64,000 nucleotides of DNA, taken from positions 2,418,001 through 2,482,000 of the forward strand of contig CAWFHL010000001.1 of the NCBI GenBank assembly GCA_963815645.1, read 5' to 3'. The notes beneath the pieces are model-generated. The model made no database searches. It saw only the letters and a list, made by a program, of their open reading frames with translations, and was not told the origin of the DNA. This DNA is from JBBRHQ01 sp963815645. GTDB taxonomy: Bacteria; Actinomycetota; Thermoleophilia; Solirubrobacterales; 70-9. The first letter of the stretch is position 1. Every line of letters starts with the position of its first letter. The position numbers and the translations under genes are program-made. This document shows, piece after piece, positions 55,045 through 63,829 of this stretch.

Positions 55045-55953
55045 GTGCTCTGCGCCGCGATCGACATCGGATCCAATACCACCCGGGTGCTCGTCGCCGA
55101 GCCCGTTGGCGGGCAGCTGAAGAAGGTGATGGAGCAGCGCGCCTACACCCGGATCAACAAGGCAATCGATCCGGAGGGGGCGATCGGACAGCCGAAGATT
55201 CACGAGGTCGGGGAGGTCGTCGCCACCCAGGTGCGGCTCGCCGAGCAGCTCGGAGCCGAGGTGATCAAGACGGTTGCCACGGCGGCGATCCGCGAGGCGC
55301 GAAACACCGACGAGGTCGTCCACGCGATCTCCGAAGTCTCCGGAGTCGAGGTCGAGGTGCTCAGCGAAAAGGAGGAGGGTCGCCTCTCATTCATCGGCGC
55401 GACCAAGGCCCTGGGCCACCCCGTGAAGGGAAAGATCGGGGTGGTCGACGTTGGCGGCGGCTCCAGTGAGGTGATCCTCGGAACCGTCGAAGGCGGGGTC
55501 GCGTCGGTCAGATCCTGGCAGGTCGGCTCTGGCGTCCTCGCCGATGATCTGATCGAGTGCGATCCGCCATCTCCGACGGAGATCCGCAAGATCCGCGACA
55601 GGATCGAGGACATCTTCGCCGGGGTCGAGATAGAGAAGCCCAAGCAGGCGGTGGCCGTCGGCGGCAGCGCCACGTCGCTGCGGCGGTTGGTGGGGGCGGT
55701 GCTCGAATACGAGACTCTGGAGCGGGGGATCCGTGTCCTGGCCGGTGATCCGGTCGAGGAGGTGGCGCGGCGATTCGAGCTCGATCCGCTGCGGGTTCGG
55801 ATCCTGCCAACCGGTGTGCTGCTGCTCGAGAAGATCTCTGAGTTGCTCGGCCAGCCCCTTCAGATCGGCAAGGGCGGGCTGCGCGAAGGCGTCATCCTCG
55901 ATCTACTCAACGGCAGCGTCAACGGGTCCTCCCCCGAGGCCTTGGCGGCCTGA
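55045..55953 (+). CDS. Ppx/GppA-family exopolyphosphatase (second copy)
   Basis: 302 residues from a GTG. AIDIGSNTTRVLVAEP, VVATQVRLAEQLGAEVIKTVATAAIREARN, LSEKEEGRLSFIGATKAL, GVVDVGGGSSEVIL, AVGGSATSLRRLVGA, GKGGLREGVILDL. Same domain layout as the copy at 44924 and also without an HD domain. Degrades polyphosphate to phosphate, or pppGpp. Followed by CHAD genes, a common pairing with ppk/ppx. Confidence 0.92.
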   Translation: MLCAAIDIGSNTTRVLVAEPVGGQLKKVMEQRAYTRINKAIDPEGAIGQPKIHEVGEVVATQVRLAEQLGAEVIKTVATAAIREARNTDEVVHAISEVSGVEVEVLSEKEEGRLSFIGATKALGHPVKGKIGVVDVGGGSSEVILGTVEGGVASVRSWQVGSGVLADDLIECDPPSPTEIRKIRDRIEDIFAGVEIEKPKQAVAVGGSATSLRRLVGAVLEYETLERGIRVLAGDPVEEVARRFELDPLRVRILPTGVLLLEKISELLGQPLQIGKGGLREGVILDLLNGSVNGSSPEALAA

Positions 55954-55983
55954 GCCGCACCCGGCTGCGAGGGGCTCGCCGCG

Positions 55984-56487
55984 ATGGCCAGGGGGCGTGA
56001 GATCGGAGAGCTCAACTGTGATCGGCCCTTCGCGCTGGCGGCGGCGCAGGTGATCGAGGTCCGCGCCGACGAGGTGATCCAGCAGTCGAGGGGGGTCCTC
56101 GACCTCGACGAGATCGAGCGGGTCCACGACATGAGGGTCGCGACCCGTCGGCTGCAGGCGGCTATGGAGGTGTTCCGCAAGTGCTTCCCGCGAAAGCGCC
56201 GGCGAGCGGGGCTGAAGCAGGTGAGGGCGCTGGCCGACGCGCTCGGGGAGCGTCGCGATCCCGACGTCTCGATCGAGTCCCTGGAGCGCCTCGCGGGGGA
56301 GATCAAGAGCGGCGAGGATTCCCGCATCACGGCGCTGATCGAGCACTTCAGGCGCGAGCAGATGGCGGCTAACGAGCGGCTCGCCCCGTTCGTGGCCGAA
56401 GGGCGACTGCGGCTGCTGCGCGCCGATCTCGGCGAGCTGGCGGCCGCCGCGCGCGAACTAGCCACCGCGGGACCATCGCGCTCGTGA
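55984..56487 (+). CDS. CHAD-domain protein, N-terminal half
   Basis: 167 residues. CHAD domains are alpha-helical and bind polyphosphate through conserved His and basic residues. VHDMRVATRRLQAAMEVFRKCFPRK is the first repeat signature, and LADALGERRDPDVSIESLERL follows. The reading frame stops at 56487, in the middle of the usual domain, and the second half continues in an overlapping frame from 56484. Either a frameshift near 56475 or two coupled half-domain genes. Confidence 0.8.
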   Translation: MARGREIGELNCDRPFALAAAQVIEVRADEVIQQSRGVLDLDEIERVHDMRVATRRLQAAMEVFRKCFPRKRRRAGLKQVRALADALGERRDPDVSIESLERLAGEIKSGEDSRITALIEHFRREQMAANERLAPFVAEGRLRLLRADLGELAAAARELATAGPSRS

Positions 56488-56948
56488 AGGCGGGCAAGGT
56501 CAAGGGCCTCGACCCGACCGGACCGCTGCGTGCCAATGCCGCCCGGATCATCGAGACCCGCCTCGAGGAGATGCTCTGCTTCGCGGATACTGCCTCCGAG
56601 CCCGCGGAGGGCACGGCCCAGCACGACATGAGGATCGCTGCGAAGCGGCTACGCTACGTGCTCGAGATCACCGAGGGGTGCTTCGGCGCGGAGGCGCGCA
56701 GGGCACGTAAGGCGGCGAGGGACCTGCAGGGGGTGTTGGGGGACATCCACGACTGCGACGTGATGGCGCCGCGGGTCGCCGAGCAGATCGAGCGGGCAGG
56801 GGGTGAGGACGCCGGCGATGGCCTCGAGCTGCTCGCCAACCACATCGACGGCAGGCGGGCCTTGTTGTTCGTGAAGTTCCTCGAGCTCTTGCATGACCAG
56901 CAGTCCGCGGGCATCTGGAGCGAGCTGCGCCGGGCGGTGCATTCCTAG
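56484..56948 (+). CDS. CHAD-domain protein, C-terminal half
   Basis: 154 residues from a GTG overlapping the preceding stop (GTGA). AQHDMRIAAKRLRYVLEITEGCFG is the second CHAD repeat signature, and ARDLQGVLGDIHDCDVMAPRV is the conserved HDCDV segment. Together with the previous entry it makes a complete domain of about 320 residues. Precedes ppk1, so it probably acts on polyP granules. Confidence 0.8.
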   Translation: MKAGKVKGLDPTGPLRANAARIIETRLEEMLCFADTASEPAEGTAQHDMRIAAKRLRYVLEITEGCFGAEARRARKAARDLQGVLGDIHDCDVMAPRVAEQIERAGGEDAGDGLELLANHIDGRRALLFVKFLELLHDQQSAGIWSELRRAVHS

Positions 56949-57021
56949 CCGGTGACGACGGACCGGTCCGGCCTTCGCCCCGCGAGTACGATGAGTGCCA
57001 AGCCAGCCGCTAGGAGATGTA

Positions 57022-59171
57022 GTGCTTGAAGAGGAGATCAGCACCGAGACCGTCGAGGCCCTGGCCGGGCGAAGCGATGGGGACGGCCCCGACCTCGAGG
57101 ACCCGGTGCTCTACTTCAACCGCGAGCTCTCCTGGCTCGACTTCAACGAGCGGGTGCTCGAGCTGGCGGAGGAATCGTCCGTCCCGCTTCTGGAGCGGGT
57201 CAAGTTCTGCGCGATCTACGCCTCGAACCTCGATGAGTTCATCATGGTGCGGGTAGCGGGGCTGTTCGACCAGGTCGACGCGGGGATCGACGCCCGCGGC
57301 CCAGACGGGCTCTCGCCCGGGGAGCAGATCGACGCGATCCAGGAGCGCGTCCTGGAGCTCGACGCAAGGCTCAGCCGCTGCTTCAACGGGACCCTGCGCC
57401 CCGCTCTGGAGGAGGAGGGAATCCGGATCGTCCCCCTGTCCTCGGCGAGCGACTCCGAGCGGGCGGAGATCGACCAGCACTTCCACGAGCAGGTGTTCCC
57501 GGCGCTGACCCCGCTGGTGATCGGCCTCGGCCGCCCCTTCCCCTACATCTCCAACCTCTCGCTCAGCCTCGGCGTGCTCCTCCGGGACCCCGACGGCGGC
57601 CACGAGGTGATCGCCCGCGTCAAGGTGCCGAAGGAACTGCTCGGGCGCTTCCTGCCGATTGGCGAGGACGGCACCAGGTTCGTCGCCCTCGAGGACGTGA
57701 TCGCCGCCAACCTCGACGCGCTCTTCCCCGGAACCGAGGTGATCGACCACGGCTACTTCCGGGTCACCAGGGACGCCGACTTCACGGTCTCCGACGAGGC
57801 AGACGATCTCCTGCAGGCGGTCCAGGACGAGATCAGGGCCCGACGTTTCGGCGAGGTCGTCCGGCTGGAGATCGCCGGCGGGATGAACCCGACTCTCCGA
57901 CAGCAGCTGATCGAGGCGCTGCGGCTCGAGGATCGCGAGGTCTACGAGATCGCGCGGGCTGATCGACCTTGCCGACCTCTGGGACATCGCCGCCGTCCCG
58001 GGGCACTCGGAGCTGCGCTTCGAGCCCTGGTCGCCGGTCACCCAGCCGAAGCTGCAGGCCGACGAGGACGAGGCGGTGGACATCTTCTCGGCGATCCGCA
58101 ACGGCGACCTGCTGGTCCACCATCCCTACGACTCGTTCTCGAGCTCGGTCGAGCGCTTCGTCGAGCAGGCCGTCGCCGATCCGGACGTGCTGGCGATCAA
58201 GCAGACCGTGTACCGGACCAGCGATGACTCGCCGCTCGTCCCGTCCCTGATCCGGGCATCGGAGCGCGGCAAACAGGCGGTCTGCATGGTCGAGCTGAAG
58301 GCCCGCTTCGACGAGGAGGCCAACATCCAGTGGGCGAAGTCGCTGGAGGAGGCGGGCGTCCACGTCGTCTACGGCATTCCAGGGCTGAAGACGCACGTCA
58401 AGGCGATCCTCGTCGCCCGCCGCGAGGGCGACCAGGTGCGCCACTACGTCCATGTCGGCACGGGCAACTACCACCCGAAGACCGCTCGGCTCTACACCGA
58501 TCTGGGTCTGTTCACCGCCGACCCCGAGATCGGCTCCGACGTCGCCGAGATGTTCAACTTTTTGACGGGATACGGCCGCCCGGCCCAGTACCGCAAGGTC
58601 CTGGTCTCGCCGACCACGATGCGCACGACGATCGTCGATGAGATCTCGAAAACGGTCGAGGCGCATCGCGCCGGGAGGCACGCCCGGATCGCGCTGAAGA
58701 TGAACTCGCTGGTCGACGCGGCCTGCATCCGGGCGCTCTACCGGGCGTCAGCCGCCGGGCGTCCCGATCGAGCTCAACGTGCGCGGGATCTGCTGCCTGC
58801 GGCCGGGGGTCCCGGGCGTTTCGGAGACGATCCGGGTGACCTCGATCGTCGGCCGCTTCCTCGAGCACTCCCGCATCTACGCCTTCGAGCGCGGCGAGGA
58901 GACCCGGGTGGTGACCGGGTCGGCCGACCTGATGCCCCGCAACCTCGACAGCCGGGTGGAACTGGTGACCCCGATCGAGGATCCGGCCCTGAAGGCCGAG
59001 GTGATGGATGTGATGGAGCGCTGCTTCGCCGACAACACCAATTCCTGGAGCCTCGATCAGAGCGGCCGCTGGACCCGGCTCAGCCCCGAGGGCGGCGAGG
59101 AGCGAAACGTCCAGCGGGAGCTTCGCGAGCTGCACGCGGCGCGAGCCGCGGAGCCTGCTGTGAGCGCCTGA
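57022..59171 (+). CDS. ppk1: polyphosphate kinase (two frameshifts)
   Basis: GTG at 57022 chosen because AGGAGA lies 5 bases upstream (GTG 56995 is in frame too). About 716 residues joined, the normal size. N-domain FNRELSWLDFNERVLELAEE, middle VFPALTPLVIGLGRPFPYISNL, a shift near 57960, then DLADLWDIAAVPGHSELRF, HHPYDSFSSSVERFVEQA, GLKTHVKAILVARR (phospho-His region), YVHVGTGNYHPKTARLYTD; a shift near 58752, then LNVRGICCLRPGVPGVSE and IVGRFLEHSRIYAFERG (second active His). Makes polyP from ATP. Confidence 0.95.
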
Positions 59172-59195
59172 GCCTCTGCTAGTTTGGCCAGCGCC

Positions 59196-59816
59196 GTGCC
59201 GCGCCTCTCACTCCTCCCGCGGGATCGCACCTTCTTCGACCTGTTCAGCGAGGCGGGACAGAACACGGTACGGGCCGCCAAGCTGCTCGACCAGATGATG
59301 CGGGTCTGGCCCGACGAGTCCGGCCTCGCCCGCGACGTGCTGAAGGCGGAGCAGGAGGGTGACCGGATCACCCACGACATCATCCAGCGGCTCAACCAGA
59401 CCTTCGTCACCCCGATCGATCGCGAGGACATCTACGGCCTCGCGACCCAGATGGACGACATCGTCGACTTCACCGAGGAGGCGGCCGACTTCCTCGGCCT
59501 CTACCAGATCGAGGCTCCGATGGAGCAGGCGGGGGCCCTCACCCAGGTCCTGGTGGCGGCCTGCGAGCAGCTCGCGGAGGGCCTCGACCACCTGCGCGAG
59601 TTCAAGGACCTCGACAAGTACTGGATCGAGATCCACCGGCTCGAGAACGAGGGCGACAGGATCTCCCGCGACGCGGTCGCCTCGCTGTTCTCCAACGGGA
59701 TCGACCCGATGGTCGTGATCCGCTGGAAGGACATGTTCGCAGTGCTCGAGAACGCGATCGACGCGACCGAGACCGCCGCCCAGATCCTCGAGGGGATCGT
59801 CATCAAGAACAGCTGA
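59196..59816 (+). CDS. DUF47 (PhoU-like) protein, Pit accessory
   Basis: 206 residues from a GTG (a TTG 4 codons upstream is in frame). All-helical: RDRTFFDLFSEAGQNTVRAAKLL, KAEQEGDRITHDIIQRLNQTFVTPIDREDIYGLATQMDDIVDFTEEAAD and LENEGDRISRDAVASLF are DUF47 signatures with EGDxI metal-binding repeats. Such proteins are almost always encoded with and regulate the low-affinity transporter Pit, as here (7 bp upstream of it). Confidence 0.93.
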   Translation: MPRLSLLPRDRTFFDLFSEAGQNTVRAAKLLDQMMRVWPDESGLARDVLKAEQEGDRITHDIIQRLNQTFVTPIDREDIYGLATQMDDIVDFTEEAADFLGLYQIEAPMEQAGALTQVLVAACEQLAEGLDHLREFKDLDKYWIEIHRLENEGDRISRDAVASLFSNGIDPMVVIRWKDMFAVLENAIDATETAAQILEGIVIKNS

Positions 59817-59823
59817 GCTGGGC

Positions 59824-60934
59824 TTGAGCTCCGACGTCATCCTGGTCATCGTCGTCGGAACGGCGCTCGCCTTCGATTTCACCAACGGCTTCCACGACAC
59901 CGCCAACGTCGTCGCGACGACGATCTCGACCGGGGCGGCGCCGCCCCGGGTGGCGATCGCGATGGCGGCGATCCTCAATTTCGTCGGCGCCTTCCTCTCG
60001 CTCTCGGTCGCAGCGACCGTCGCCAACGACGTCGTCAATCCCGATGTGATCACCCCGACGATCGTCTTCGCCGGGCTGATCGGCGCGATCAGCTGGAACC
60101 TGATCACCTGGTACTTCGGTCTCCCCTCGAGCTCGTCGCACGCCTTGATCGGGGGGGTCGTCGGCTCCTCCGTGGCCGCGGTCGGGACCTCGGCGGTGCT
60201 CGCCGACGGGCTGGTCGGCAAGGTCCTGGCGCCCGCCGTGGTCGCGCCGATCCTGGCCTTCGTCGTCGCCGGCATCGCGATCGCGGTCGCCTACCGGGTC
60301 GTCGGAGGTCTGCGGCCCGGGCCGGTCACCCGCGGCTACCGGGCCGGCCAGGTCGTCTCCGGTGGGCTGCTGGCACTCGCCCACGGGACCAACGACGCCC
60401 AGAAGACGATGGGTGTGATCACCCTCGCCCTGATCGCCAACGGAACCCTCTCCGCGAATGCCGGCGTGCCGACCTGGGTGGTGATATCGGCGGCGACCGC
60501 GATCGCCGCCGGGCACCTGGATCGGTGGCTGGCGGATCATCCGCACGACCGGGACCCGGATCATCAAGATGGACGCTGCGCAGGGTTTCTCCTCCCAGGG
60601 CGCCGGCGCCACCGTGATCCTCGCCTCGACCCATTTCGGCTTCCCGCTCTCGACCACCCACGTGATCAACGGGGGGGTGATGGGTTCCGGTGCGGCCAAG
60701 CGGTTCTCGGCCGTGCGATGGGGGGTCGCGGGGAACATCGGCCTGGCCTGGGTGCTGACGCTGCCCGCGGCGGCGCTGATCGGCGCCGCCACCTACGGTG
60801 TGACCCGGATCTTCGGCTCCGGCGCCGTGGGTCCGGTGGTGGTCTCGGTGATCGCGATCTCCCTGGTCGTCGCCGCCTTCGTCCGTCGGGCCCAACAGGG
60901 GTCGCCGGTACCGGCCGCATCGGGGCAAGCGTGA
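59824..60934 (+). CDS. pit: low-affinity inorganic phosphate transporter Pit (one frameshift)
   Basis: TTG start. Membrane symporter of the PiT family: FDFTNGFHDTANVVATTIS and LALAHGTNDAQKTMGVI are the two inverted GxNDxxN signature copies; LPSSSSHALIGGVVGSS and FPLSTTHVINGGVMGSGAAKR are their partners. A shift near 60508 separates AAIAAGTWIGG from WRIIRTTGTRIIKMD. About 370 residues joined. Imports metal-phosphate complexes with protons. Confidence 0.93.
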
Positions 60935-61173
60935 TCGAGGCGACCCTGATTCAGGGCAAGGAGCTGCTCGACACGGTCCTCTACTCGCTCGTCGCCGGCA
61001 TCGGGCTCACTCTGGTCTTCGCGCTGGCGGTCTGGGGTGCGACGAGGTTCTCCGAGTTCAGCCGGGACGAGCGCCACCTGGCGGCCGGTGCGGCGGCTGC
61101 TCTGACCCTGCTGGCTCTGATCGGCACGGCCGGGGCCGTCGTCCTCGGGATCGTCGTGATGACTCAGAAGTAG
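60931..61173 (+). CDS. small two-helix membrane protein downstream of pit
   Basis: 80 residues from a GTG that overlaps the pit stop (GTGA). Helices DTVLYSLVAGIGLTLVFALAVWG and AAAALTLLALIGTAGAVVLGIVVM are separated by a basic-acidic loop. No known domain; the coupling suggests a Pit-associated subunit. Confidence 0.65.
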   Translation: MIEATLIQGKELLDTVLYSLVAGIGLTLVFALAVWGATRFSEFSRDERHLAAGAAAALTLLALIGTAGAVVLGIVVMTQK

Positions 61174-61191
61174 GGGCGTAGAATCGGGAGC

Positions 61192-61542
61192 GTGAAAACG
61201 GCCAGGAACGTGGCGATCATCATGGTGCTCGCCCTCGGGGTCGCCTTTCTCCCCGGTGGCGGGAACGCCGCCGACACGGTATTCGCGGCGCTGACCATCG
61301 GCTTCCTCGCCGCGATCGCCTGGCTGCTCTACACGCTCAGCCGCGAGAACCAGCTGACCCTGGCGACCCTGAGCGACGGCCGGCGGGCGATCCTCTACGG
61401 ATCGCTCGGCCTGATCGCCCTGCTGATCGCCGGCACCGACGAGTTCTTCGCCAGCGGCGGTGGCACCCTCGCCTGGATCCTCCTCCTGGGGGCGGCGATC
61501 GCCGCCATCTGGCGGGTCTGGGTGGAGGCCAACACCTACTGA
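61192..61542 (+). CDS. small membrane protein
   Basis: 116 residues from a GTG, probably four helices: VAIIMVLALGVAFL, TVFAALTIGFLAAIAWLLYTL, AILYGSLGLIALLIAGTDEFF, TLAWILLLGAAIAAIWRVWV. Unknown family. Same direction and 18 bp after the previous gene, so likely the last member of the phosphate operon. About 225 bases without a recognisable gene follow. Confidence 0.6.
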   Translation: MKTARNVAIIMVLALGVAFLPGGGNAADTVFAALTIGFLAAIAWLLYTLSRENQLTLATLSDGRRAILYGSLGLIALLIAGTDEFFASGGGTLAWILLLGAAIAAIWRVWVEANTY

Positions 61543-61767
61543 CCAGCGGAACGGGGGTGGGCTCGCCAGACTGGCAGGCCGCGATGCTGAGACGGATTGC
61601 GCTGCCTGCCGCGCCGAGGCGGAGCAGCTCGGATTCAGCGGCTTCGAGGTCGGGGGGGGCCGCGCGGTTGAGGCGCTCCCAGGGTCGCAGAGTTCGGAGC
61701 CTTCAGATTGACGGAGTCCTGACCCGGTGCGCGCAATTCGCGCGTCGGGCGCTGCCACGCTTCGCCG

Positions 61768-62121
61768 ATGGAGGAGCAGCCGGATCTGGAGCGCGGAAGT
61801 GAGCGGGGCCAGGCTTCGGTCGAGCTGATCGGGGCAATCCCGGCGCTGCTGGTCGCGGTGCTGATCGCCGCGCAGCTGGTCGCCGCCGGCCACGCGCTCT
61901 GGTCCGCAGGGTTGGCGGCGAGGGCCGGCGCCCGGGCCTCGGTGGTCGGCAGAGACGCCGCCCGCGCGGCGCGGCGGGCGCTACCAGGGGTGTTGCGTGA
62001 AGACGCGCGGATCGGGGAGGATGGCGGGGTCTCGGTGCGGGTCGAGGTTCCCCGCCTGCTTCCGGGGCTGCCCGAGCTCCGGGTAGGGTCGAAGACGTCG
62101 CTGGGCCCGGACGATGGATGA
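61768..62121 (+). CDS. TadE-like pseudopilin/assembly protein (first)
   Basis: 117 residues: acidic N-terminus, then GQASVELIGAIPALLVAVLIAAQLVAAGHALW, the TadE-type GQAxVE processing site and helix, and a small extracytoplasmic domain. Minor pilin-like component of a Tad/Flp secretion or pilus system. Overlaps the next gene by eight bases. Confidence 0.75.
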   Translation: MEEQPDLERGSERGQASVELIGAIPALLVAVLIAAQLVAAGHALWSAGLAARAGARASVVGRDAARAARRALPGVLREDARIGEDGGVSVRVEVPRLLPGLPELRVGSKTSLGPDDG

Positions 62122-62446
62122 ACGCGGGCAGGCCACGGTCGAGGCGATCGCCGCCCTGCCCGCAATGCTTCTCGCCGGCTTGATCGCGCTGCAGCTTCTC
62201 GCGGCGGGCTACTCGCTCAGCCTCGCCGACGGGGCCGCCGAATCGGGGGCGCTCGCCCTCGCGGCAGGGCACAGGGCAGCCTCCGCAGCTCGCGAATCCC
62301 TACCGGGGTGGGCCCGGGACCGGGTTCGGATCTCGGTCTCCGGCGGGCAGGTGACCGTCCGGCTGCGGCCGCCTTCCCCGTTCTCCGGACTGGCCGATCG
62401 GCTCGCGGTCACCTCCAGCACCCGGGTCAGGGCACCGCGCGGATGA
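62114..62446 (+). CDS. TadE-like pseudopilin/assembly protein (second)
   Basis: 110 residues, same layout as its neighbour: ERGQATVEAIAALPAMLLAGLIALQLLAAGYSL followed by a short mature domain with VRISVSGGQVTVRL. Tandem TadE-like genes are usual in actinobacterial tad loci. Stop overlaps the next start (ATGA). Confidence 0.75.
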   Translation: MDERGQATVEAIAALPAMLLAGLIALQLLAAGYSLSLADGAAESGALALAAGHRAASAARESLPGWARDRVRISVSGGQVTVRLRPPSPFSGLADRLAVTSSTRVRAPRG

Positions 62447-63081
62447 GCGCCGAGCTGATCGTCGTCACCCGGCTCGGCGATGCAGCTGGCTCAGTGGCGC
62501 TGGCCGCCGTGCTCGCGGTGGCCGCGGCGCGGCGAGGTGGCGGGGAGGCGAGCGCGGCGGCGCTGGTCGAGCTCGGCGAGCGGCGGCCCTCGAGGCCGAC
62601 GATCATCGCCGCGGCCGCCGCCCGCGAATCGGAGTCGGCGCTGGCCGCGGTCGCCGGTGGGCGGGCTGCCGCGAGGGGGCGGATGTGCCATCTGCGGCTT
62701 CCCGCGGCCCCGGAGGGAATCGAGCTGGCCGCTGCTGCCGTCTCGGCCCTCCCCGGACGCTCGGTCTGCATCCTCCACACTGCCCCGACCTTGCTGCGCG
62801 CATTGGTCGACGATGCCGGCCTGCATCCCCGGGGAGCGGTGCTGCGCGCAGACCTCGAGCTCGACCGCTCGCTAACGGCGCTGATCGTGGGAGACCTGAA
62901 CGCACGCGGCCTGAGGATCCGCGTCGCGAAGCGCCCGACGCGGTGGCTGGCGGGCCGCCTGGCGCTGAGCGGCCTGCCCCCCGGGGAGGCCGCAGAGCGG
63001 GACGCCCAACGGCTTCTGTCCGGCCTTCTTGGACGGCGCCAATCATCGAAAAGATCCTTGGGAATGATTGTGGAATGCTAG
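62443..63081 (+). CDS. hypothetical protein of the tad-like locus
   Basis: 212 residues, Ala/Arg/Leu-rich, no clear signal. VVTRLGDAAGSVALAAVLAVAAARR at the start, a P-loop-free alpha/beta pattern with SVCILHTAPTLLRALVDDAG and SLTALIVGDLNARGLRIRVAKRP. Not recognised. Coupled by ATGA to the TadE-like genes; the stop overlaps the vapBC promoter region. Confidence 0.6.
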   Translation: MSAELIVVTRLGDAAGSVALAAVLAVAAARRGGGEASAAALVELGERRPSRPTIIAAAAARESESALAAVAGGRAAARGRMCHLRLPAAPEGIELAAAAVSALPGRSVCILHTAPTLLRALVDDAGLHPRGAVLRADLELDRSLTALIVGDLNARGLRIRVAKRPTRWLAGRLALSGLPPGEAAERDAQRLLSGLLGRRQSSKRSLGMIVEC

Positions 63082-63101
63082 GATAATGCTATGGGCATTA
63101 T
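63058..63101 (+). promoter_or_regulatory. vapBC promoter with operator over the start codon
   Basis: TTGGGA (63058) and GATAAT (63082) with an 18-bp spacer look like a sigma-A promoter; transcription would begin at or next to the ATG at 63091, giving a leaderless mRNA. The perfect palindrome ATAATGC-N5-GCATTAT (63083-63101) spans the -10 and the start codon, a fit place for antitoxin autorepression. Confidence 0.55.
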
Positions 63102-63366
63102 TCAGATGAAGAACGTGCCCGACGACCTCCATCAGGAGCTGCGCCGCAGGTCGCGTCGCTCCGGGATGACCGTGCGCGACTACGTGATCGCCCTGATCGC
63201 CCGCGACCAGAGCCGGCCGACCCTCGAGGAATGGCTGGAGGAGGTTGCCGGCGACGCTCCGGTGAGGGTCTCCGGATCGCCGGCCGGCGCCGTCCGGGAC
63301 GGCCGCGAGGAGAGGGCTGGGGAGCTCGATCGTGCCGGAGCCGGGCGTGGCGATTGTCGTCGTTGA
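63091..63366 (+). CDS. VapB/FitA-type ribbon-helix-helix antitoxin
   Basis: 91 residues. GIIQMKNVPDDLHQELRRRSRRSGMTVRDYVIALI is a complete RHH DNA-binding domain of the FitA group; EEWLEEVA begins the toxin-binding arm. The tail after about residue 75 overlaps the toxin gene by 35 bp and is Arg/Gly-rich. It neutralises the toxin and represses its own promoter. Confidence 0.85.
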   Translation: MGIIQMKNVPDDLHQELRRRSRRSGMTVRDYVIALIARDQSRPTLEEWLEEVAGDAPVRVSGSPAGAVRDGREERAGELDRAGAGRGDCRR

Positions 63367-63742
63367 CGCCTCCGTGCTCCTCGACCTCCTTCTGGCCTCC
63401 TCGCCGGAGGTCCGCTCGGCCGTCTCCGGGACCGAGCCGTTCGCCCCGGAGCTGATCGACGCCGAGGTCGCCGGCGCGATCGTCCGTAAGGTTCGTGAGG
63501 GAGCGGTCTCGGAGGAGCGGGGGCGTCTCGCGATGCACCGGCTCGCCCGGGCCAGCATCGAACGACTGCCGCTCTCCCCGCTGCTCCTCGACGCCTGGGA
63601 GCTGCGCGAAGACCTCGGCCCCTACGACGCCTTCTACATCGCCCTCGCCCGGCGGCTCGGCTGCCCGCTGATCACCGCCGACCGCCGGATCGCAAGCGCG
63701 CCGGGCCTCGGCGTCCCGGTGGTGGTCGCCGGCCCGGCGTAG
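63332..63742 (+). CDS. PIN-domain (VapC-type) ribonuclease toxin
   Basis: 136 residues from a GTG (another GTG at 63347 is in frame). VVVDASVLLDLLL holds the first catalytic Asp, ELIDAEVAGAIVRK the Glu, and YDAFYIALARRLGCPLITADRRI the two further Asp residues: the four-acid PIN centre. Cuts RNA when free of antitoxin. Confidence 0.9.
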   Translation: MPEPGVAIVVVDASVLLDLLLASSPEVRSAVSGTEPFAPELIDAEVAGAIVRKVREGAVSEERGRLAMHRLARASIERLPLSPLLLDAWELREDLGPYDAFYIALARRLGCPLITADRRIASAPGLGVPVVVAGPA

Positions 63743-63829
63743 GGCTGTCACGCGCGGCGTTTCCGATTCGCGCCGGGATCGTCCCAGTTTGCGCGCCCCG
63801 CGTGCGCCGGGAACGGCAAGCCTGCGCTC

